Shown here piece by piece: positions 59,550 to 64,000 of a DNA stretch of 64,000 nt (the stretch's first letter is position 1; each line of letters begins with the position of its first letter). Made by a program: the position numbers and the translations under genes. The stretch covers positions 248,001-312,000 of the forward strand of contig JAHBWZ010000005.1 of NCBI GenBank assembly GCA_019636755.1, in the 5' to 3' direction. The notes under the pieces were generated by a model. It made no database searches. It worked only from the letters and a program-made list of their open reading frames with translations, and had not been told where the DNA came from. This stretch comes from Phycisphaeraceae bacterium. Its GTDB lineage: Bacteria > Planctomycetota > Phycisphaerae > Phycisphaerales > SM1A02.

Positions 59550-60878
59550 ATGAGAATCCTGCACGCATGCGGAATCGCTGTTCTTGTGATGTCGACCGCG
59601 GTGTCGACGGTCCGCGCGGCCACGCTGTATTTCACCGCCGTGCTGGAGGGCAGCCAGGAGGTTCCGCCGAACGGCTCCACGGCGACCGGATCCGCGCTCG
59701 TCACGCTGAACACGGCGACGAACGCCCTCAACTGGCACATCGCGTGGAGCGGACTGTCCGCCACCGCGGCGCACTTCCACGGTCCGGCGACGCCCGGCGT
59801 CAACGCCGGCGTGCAGGTGAACATCGGGACAGCGAATCCGAACATCGGCAGCGCGTCGCTCTCCGCGGTGCAGGCGCAGCAGCTGATCGACGGCCTGTGG
59901 TACATCAACGTGCACACGGCGGCCTTCCCCGGCGGCGAGATCCGCGGTCAGTGCAACGCGGCGCCGGCCGGCTTCGGATTCCGGATCAACGAGATCCGGA
60001 TCGACGAACCATCCACGGACAACAGCGAGTACTTCGAGATCCTCGGTCCGGCGAGTACACCGCTGACCGCCCTGCACTACCTCGTGATCGGGGACGGATC
60101 GTCGGGACTGGCTTCCGGCGTCATCGAGGCCGTGGTCCCGCTCGGCGCGATGTCCACGGATGCCGGCGGCCTGGTCGCGGTCGCGGAGAGCACGATGGCG
60201 GTCCCGGGTGGTCCGAACATCGTCATCCTCCCCGGCACGAATCCGCTCAACTTCGAGAACAACGACAACGTCACGCACCTTCTGGTGTTCGGCTTTACCG
60301 GCACGGATGGACAGGACCTGGACCTGGATGACGACGGCGTCCTCGACGTGACGCCGTGGTCCGCCGTGCTGGATGCGGTGGGCATGGTCCTGCAGATGCC
60401 CCCCGTCTCGACCGAGTGGGCGTATGGTGCGTCCCTGGGCTTCGAGGACGTGGGCCCCGACGGCGTCTTCGTGCCGGGGCACATCTATCGATGCGGGACG
60501 GCGGGGGCGTGGACCATCGGGCCGTTCGATCCGCTGACCGGTGACGACACGCCGGCGCTGGACAACCCGGACTGTGCCCCGGAGCCGACGGGCGCGTGCT
60601 GCCTGTCCGACGGTTCGTGCATGGAGGTCAGCGAGAACGACTGCGTGATCGGACTGGGCGGCTCGTACGTCGGCACCGGCGTCGCGTGCGCAGAGGCCGG
60701 CTGCGTGCCGGCGTGTCCCGCCGACTTCAACGGGTCCGGTGACGTCGAATTCGGCGACCTGCTCATCATGCTCTCGGTCTGGGGGCCCTGCCCCGGATGT
60801 GATGAGGATCTCGATGGCAGCGGCACGGTCGACTTCGCCGACCTGCTGATCCTGCTCTCGGTCTGGGGTCCGTGCTGA
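59550..60878 (+). CDS. Secreted CHRD-domain protein with tandem C-terminal WGPC-type repeats
   Basis: 442 aa. Signal peptide ~1-24 (MRILHACGIAVLVMSTAVST). A CHRD domain (~25-133) has TLYFTAVLEGSQEVPPNGS, TAAHFHGPATPGVNAG and WYINVHTAAFPGGEIRGQ. Then a lamin-tail-like beta-sandwich (~140-310: FRINEIRIDEPSTDNSEYFE), a Cys-rich TGACCLSDGSC module (~348-387), and two EF-hand-like units, DFNGSGDVEFGDLLIMLSVWGPC and DLDGSGTVDFADLLILLSVWGPC, at ~390-442. GGGAG precedes the ATG and TATGCT at 59464 may be the -10. Surface protein of unknown role. Confidence 0.92.
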   Translation: MRILHACGIAVLVMSTAVSTVRAATLYFTAVLEGSQEVPPNGSTATGSALVTLNTATNALNWHIAWSGLSATAAHFHGPATPGVNAGVQVNIGTANPNIGSASLSAVQAQQLIDGLWYINVHTAAFPGGEIRGQCNAAPAGFGFRINEIRIDEPSTDNSEYFEILGPASTPLTALHYLVIGDGSSGLASGVIEAVVPLGAMSTDAGGLVAVAESTMAVPGGPNIVILPGTNPLNFENNDNVTHLLVFGFTGTDGQDLDLDDDGVLDVTPWSAVLDAVGMVLQMPPVSTEWAYGASLGFEDVGPDGVFVPGHIYRCGTAGAWTIGPFDPLTGDDTPALDNPDCAPEPTGACCLSDGSCMEVSENDCVIGLGGSYVGTGVACAEAGCVPACPADFNGSGDVEFGDLLIMLSVWGPCPGCDEDLDGSGTVDFADLLILLSVWGPC

Positions 60879-60990
60879 CCTGACGCAGGATCCGGCCCTT
60901 CTGCGCGTGCGCGTGCGCCCGCTCGCTCGCTGTTTCTTCGGGGACCACGGTCGGCGTTGCGGTTCCTGGATCCTGTGGATCTCCGTCCGG

Positions 60991-61090
60991 GTGCGCGAGC
61001 GCAGGGGGGGCTGAGGCCCCCCCTGCAACCCCCTTGCGCGCAGGTGGGTGGTGGTGTTCAGCCGGCGCGCGAGTGGTGGTGTCTGCGCGC
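60991..61090. repeat. Hairpin repeat, copy 1
   Basis: Begins GTGCGCGAGC. A perfect 10-bp stem GCAGGGGGGG / CCCCCCCTGC with loop CTGAGG lies at 61001-61026. An outer TGCGCG/CGCGCA pairing (60992 and ~61036) can enclose it. The right part has GCCGGCGCGCGAGTGGTG. Confidence 0.85.
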
Positions 61091-61230
61091 ATTGGGTGCA
61101 CGGTCGCGCGCTGAGGATGTCCGGCGACGACGGCGCGTCCGGCGCCGTGCGTCCGTGCTCGCTCGCTCGATGATTCTCGAATGACCTGGGTTGACGCCAG
61201 GTCTCGATGATCATGCGGTCTTCCGTTTCA

Positions 61231-61328
61231 GTGCGCGAGCGCAGGGGGGCTGAGGCCCCCCTGCAACCCCCTTGCGCGCAGGAGGGCGGCGGTGGTCAGC
61301 CGGCGCGCGAGTGGTGCGCTCTGCGCGC
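61231..61328. repeat. Hairpin repeat, copy 2
   Basis: Same order as copy 1. The inner stem is one pair shorter on both arms, GCAGGGGGG / CCCCCCTGC with the same CTGAGG loop (61241-61264). The outer TGCGCG/CGCGCA pairing is kept. It ends 30 bp before the stop of the MscS-family gene, for which it may be a terminator. Confidence 0.85.
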
Positions 61329-61357
61329 CTCAGGAGCGAAGGGGCGCTTCTGGCGTG

Positions 61358-64000
61358 CTACGCGCCGCCCGACGGGCCGCGCGGCACGGGCTCCGCCGGC
61401 ACGTCCGCCGGGATCGGCACGCCGCCGGGAAGCGTGCGGATGTGCAGGTCGCGCTGCGGGAAGGCGATCTCGATCCCCTTCTCGCGGAAGCGGCGCAGGA
61501 TCGACCGGTGCATGTCGTGCCGCACCGCGACCAGCCGATCGATGGACGGCACGAAGACGCGCAGTTCGAAGTCCAGCGTGCTGTCGCCGAAGCGGCCGAA
61601 GACCACGCTCGGTCCGGGGTCGGTCATGACGTCGGGGTTCGCCCGCGCGACCTCGAGCAGCGTCTCCTCGACCAGCGTGGGATCGGACCCGTAGGACGCG
61701 CCGACCGGGATGACGATCCTGAGCCGCGGATCGGAGAGCGTCCAGTTGATGATCTGGCCCGTGATGAACGACTTGTTGGGGACGATCAGTTCCTTGCGGT
61801 CGAAGTCGAGGATGGTCGTCGCGCGCATCCGGATCTGCGCGACGGTGCCGGAGACGCCATTCACCGTCACGACATCGCCGACGCGGATGGGCCTCTCGGC
61901 GAGGATGATCAGGCCCGAGATGAAATTCGCGAAGATCTCCTGGAGTCCGAACGCCAGTCCGAACGTGAGGGCCGCGGCCAGCCACTGGATGCTGTTCCAC
62001 GTGATGCCGATGGCGTTGAACCCGACGGTGACGCCGAGGATCGTGAGGGCATAGCGCGTGATCGTCGTCAGCGCGTTCCGCGAACCCGCGTCCATCGGGA
62101 GGCGCTGCAGGAGGATCATCTCCATCAGGCCCGGGACGTTGCGGACCGCGGCGATGGTGGCGATCAGCACGAGGAGCGCCACACCCAGGTCGGCCAGCGA
62201 GATCGTCCGCGGCGTGCCGTCCGGTGCGGCGGCATCCGGCGCGCCGCCGGGTCCGGAGAGGCCCGGCACCATCGGCAGGCCGGTGCCCGGCGCCGACCGT
62301 GGCGGTGCATCGGCCGATCCCGCGCGCGGCCGGTCGGTCGTGTCCGTGGCCGGATCGACGGCGCCCGCGGCCGGCGTGCCGTTCGTCCCCGAGGGCCGGT
62401 GGAGCAGTCGCGTGAACGCCTGCGTGGCGGGCGACTCCATCGCGGGCCGGACGACCATGCGCGGATAGAGCTCGACCCGGTCGAGCATCCGCAGCGCGGG
62501 CAGGACCGGGGCCCAGATCGTGTAGAGCACCACGATGATCGCCAGCACGGCCGACGTCCGGATGAGCTGACGGGTGCGCGCGTCCAGCGCGGGGATGTCG
62601 ACGTCGTCCGCCGGCGTGACCGTCGGGACCTCGGTGTCCGGGGCGGGCGGCGCTGCGGCGGCGGCCGCCTCGCGGGCGCGACGGGCCGCTTCGATGGCCA
62701 GTCGGCGCCGTGCGAGCAGCAGCCAGCGCAGCAGCAGCGCGTGCGTGATGACGGCGAGGATGACCAGCCAGAGCGAGGCTTCGAATCGGCGCTCGAGCTG
62801 GATCGCCGTGTAGGCGTACCCGGTCCAGGACGCGATGGCGAGCGCGATGGGAATGAGAATCGCGATCGGGTACCACAGGGAGCGCAGCCGGCCTGTCCAA
62901 GACGGTCCGGATCCGTGCAGCCAGTGACCGACGACCGCGCCGGATGGAAGCAGGATGCGCTGGATGCCGATCGCGAGGACGAGCATCGCCCCGATGAACG
63001 CGATGCGGGCGAGATCGGCGGTGACGCCACCCGCCACGCCATCCGCGCCCGGCGCGCTCATGAGCGCCGCACCGGTGCCCAGCGGGAGGATGAGCATCAC
63101 GAGCCAGCGCAGGTGATGCCGCAGCGCACGGATGCTCCCCACCGGCCATCCCAGGTGCGCCTCCGCCAGCCCGCCGCGGCGCAGCACCTGGCGCAGGAAC
63201 GAGAACGGAAGTACGATGACGGCACTGCGCAGGAGTGCATGCTCGGTCGCCGTCACCGGTCCCGGAACGGTCGCCGCCGCGCCGAGCAGGTATCCGGCCG
63301 CGGCCAGCAGCGCGGGAAGCGGCAGGGCGGCCACCACGGTCCATCCGAGCGCCGTGAACGTGTGCCGCATCGCGTCCGTGGACGGGGACTCGGCATGCTC
63401 TCCGGCGAGTCGGATGGCGCGGATCGCGCGCGGCCGAACGAGGACGAGTCCGGCGAGCAGGAGCATGCCCGCCAGGAGCGACAGCGGGCGCTCGCGCGGG
63501 ACGGCAAGCAGGCGCCCGGCGCCCGCACGCCAGGCCGATGCATCCAGCAGCCACGCGCCGGCGTCCCCGATCGCCCGCCAGCCCGGAAGCGGCGCGCCGG
63601 AGGCGCTGCGGACCCAGAAGATGCGCTCCGCGATGAAGGCACGGAACGCCTGCGCGAGGTCCAGCAGTTCCTGCTCCACGACCTCCAGTTCAAGCAGGCG
63701 GTCATGGAGCAGGCGCAGGTCACCGATGGCCTGGTCCAGCACGGTGCGCCGCGATCCCAGCAGTTCGCGGAGGATGGGCTCCAGGTCAGCCGCCTGGCCG
63801 TCGTCGCCGATCTCGGCGCTGTACGCACGGACCTGCGATTCGATGTCGCCGGCCTGCGATCGCTCGTCCTCCAGGAGGATCAGGCGGTACTCGGCGTCGG
63901 CGATCTCGCGCCGCCGGGCCCGCAGGTCCCGGCGGATGAGCGACGGGTCGGGAACGAGTTCGTACTGTCGGATGAGCAGGAGGCCGGTGGCTTCATTCAG
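61358..64000 (-). CDS. Large MscS/MscK-family mechanosensitive channel (N-terminus outside window)
   Basis: 880 residues visible; the frame is open to position 64000, so the start is missing. The visible N-terminal part is a periplasmic coiled coil (RARRREIADAEYRLILLEDE), then about 10 membrane helices and a Pro/Ala/Gly/Thr-rich loop (~525-580), then the MscS core: LTFGLAFGLQEIFANFISGL (pore-lining TM3 and vestibule start), ERPIRVGDVVTVNGVSGTVA and IVPNKSFITGQIINWTLSD. The C-terminal domain has HRSILRRFREKGIEIAFPQR. Layout matches MscK/KefA or YnaI-type channels with extra helices, which open under membrane tension. Confidence 0.93.
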   Translation of the reverse strand: MNEATGLLLIRQYELVPDPSLIRRDLRARRREIADAEYRLILLEDERSQAGDIESQVRAYSAEIGDDGQAADLEPILRELLGSRRTVLDQAIGDLRLLHDRLLELEVVEQELLDLAQAFRAFIAERIFWVRSASGAPLPGWRAIGDAGAWLLDASAWRAGAGRLLAVPRERPLSLLAGMLLLAGLVLVRPRAIRAIRLAGEHAESPSTDAMRHTFTALGWTVVAALPLPALLAAAGYLLGAAATVPGPVTATEHALLRSAVIVLPFSFLRQVLRRGGLAEAHLGWPVGSIRALRHHLRWLVMLILPLGTGAALMSAPGADGVAGGVTADLARIAFIGAMLVLAIGIQRILLPSGAVVGHWLHGSGPSWTGRLRSLWYPIAILIPIALAIASWTGYAYTAIQLERRFEASLWLVILAVITHALLLRWLLLARRRLAIEAARRAREAAAAAAPPAPDTEVPTVTPADDVDIPALDARTRQLIRTSAVLAIIVVLYTIWAPVLPALRMLDRVELYPRMVVRPAMESPATQAFTRLLHRPSGTNGTPAAGAVDPATDTTDRPRAGSADAPPRSAPGTGLPMVPGLSGPGGAPDAAAPDGTPRTISLADLGVALLVLIATIAAVRNVPGLMEMILLQRLPMDAGSRNALTTITRYALTILGVTVGFNAIGITWNSIQWLAAALTFGLAFGLQEIFANFISGLIILAERPIRVGDVVTVNGVSGTVAQIRMRATTILDFDRKELIVPNKSFITGQIINWTLSDPRLRIVIPVGASYGSDPTLVEETLLEVARANPDVMTDPGPSVVFGRFGDSTLDFELRVFVPSIDRLVAVRHDMHRSILRRFREKGIEIAFPQRDLHIRTLPGGVPIPADVPAEPVPRGPSGGA

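Larger units (their letters stand above)
60879..61357. other. Convergent gap carrying a duplicated hairpin element
   Basis: 479 bp between the CHRD gene (+) and the MscS-family gene (-). It holds two ~100-bp near-identical repeats 240 bp apart; each is preceded, at different distances, by CTCGCTCGCT-type repeats at ~60918 and ~61148. No gene is seen. Confidence 0.7.

Noticed and set aside
59550-60878. True cellulosomal dockerin in the CHRD protein
   Set aside because: The two units are EF-hand-like but lack the dockerin recognition residues and there is no cohesin protein; described as WGPC-type tail instead.

Overview
The window looks like chromosome of a high-GC planctomycete of the class Phycisphaerae. 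The indications are: several secreted proteins ending in tandem DxDGDGxVxxxDLLxLLxxWGPC calcium-loop repeats; a membrane-anchored Ser/Thr kinase with a TPR-like C-terminus; a stand-alone TSCPD piece of B12-dependent ribonucleotide reductase; an mcsA-mcsB pair; and many GTGA/ATGA-overlapping gene pairs. No insertion sequence, prophage, integrase or CRISPR array is visible. Genes are tightly packed and almost all gaps are below 350 bp. Taxonomy is inferred from protein features only.

Layout. 1-5467: a minus-strand run of an RsbU-like phosphatase (cut by the left edge), a DUF192 lipoprotein and glutamyl-Q-tRNA synthetase; plus-strand phhB; then minus-strand mcsB-mcsA and a DUF480 protein. 5705-12119 (+): a HldE-like enzyme with inverted domain order, a family 2 glycosyltransferase, an unknown protein and a secreted beta-helix protein. 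purC (-) is followed by a plus-strand run of a GH10-fold protein lacking both catalytic glutamates, a ComEA-like protein, mfd, a polytopic membrane protein and the TSCPD protein. 20190-25693: a promoter, an unassigned ~300 nt stretch, tRNA-Gln, then glmU(N-terminal domain)-prs-rplY-pth-rpsF-ssb-rplI. 25962-37437: Ser/Thr kinase, secreted propeller protein, transglutaminase-esterase fusion, EamA transporter, DUF4139 protein, small membrane protein. 37710-43937: RRM protein, two small unknown proteins, moaC-mogA, a type V autotransporter, a CBS protein. 44123-51826: BNR/sortilin-like protein, SGNH-like protein, NeuC-like epimerase, methyltransferase. 52031-59358: an apparent operon of a membrane spermidine-synthase-like protein plus ABC ATPase, FtsX-type permease and HlyD-type adaptor. 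59550-64000: secreted CHRD protein, a convergent gap with two copies of a hairpin repeat, and a large MscS-family channel cut by the right edge.

How parts work together. The glmU-prs-rplY-pth-rpsF-ssb-rplI cluster links precursor supply with translation and replication, but rpsR is absent from its usual place between ssb and rplI. The secreted proteins with WGPC tails look like clients of one cell-surface sorting or anchoring process whose partner is not in the window. At least eight genes carry a TANNNT hexamer 6-9 nt before the start codon and no Shine-Dalgarno, which suggests leaderless transcripts are common here, while another set of genes has clear AGGAG-type sites.

The strongest leads are the leaderless-start pattern, the WGPC tag family (including a form that has lost its calcium loop), the paired hairpin repeat with compensating stem lengths, the catalytically dead GH10 protein next to mfd, the transglutaminase-esterase fusion, and the spermidine-synthase-like/exporter operon.
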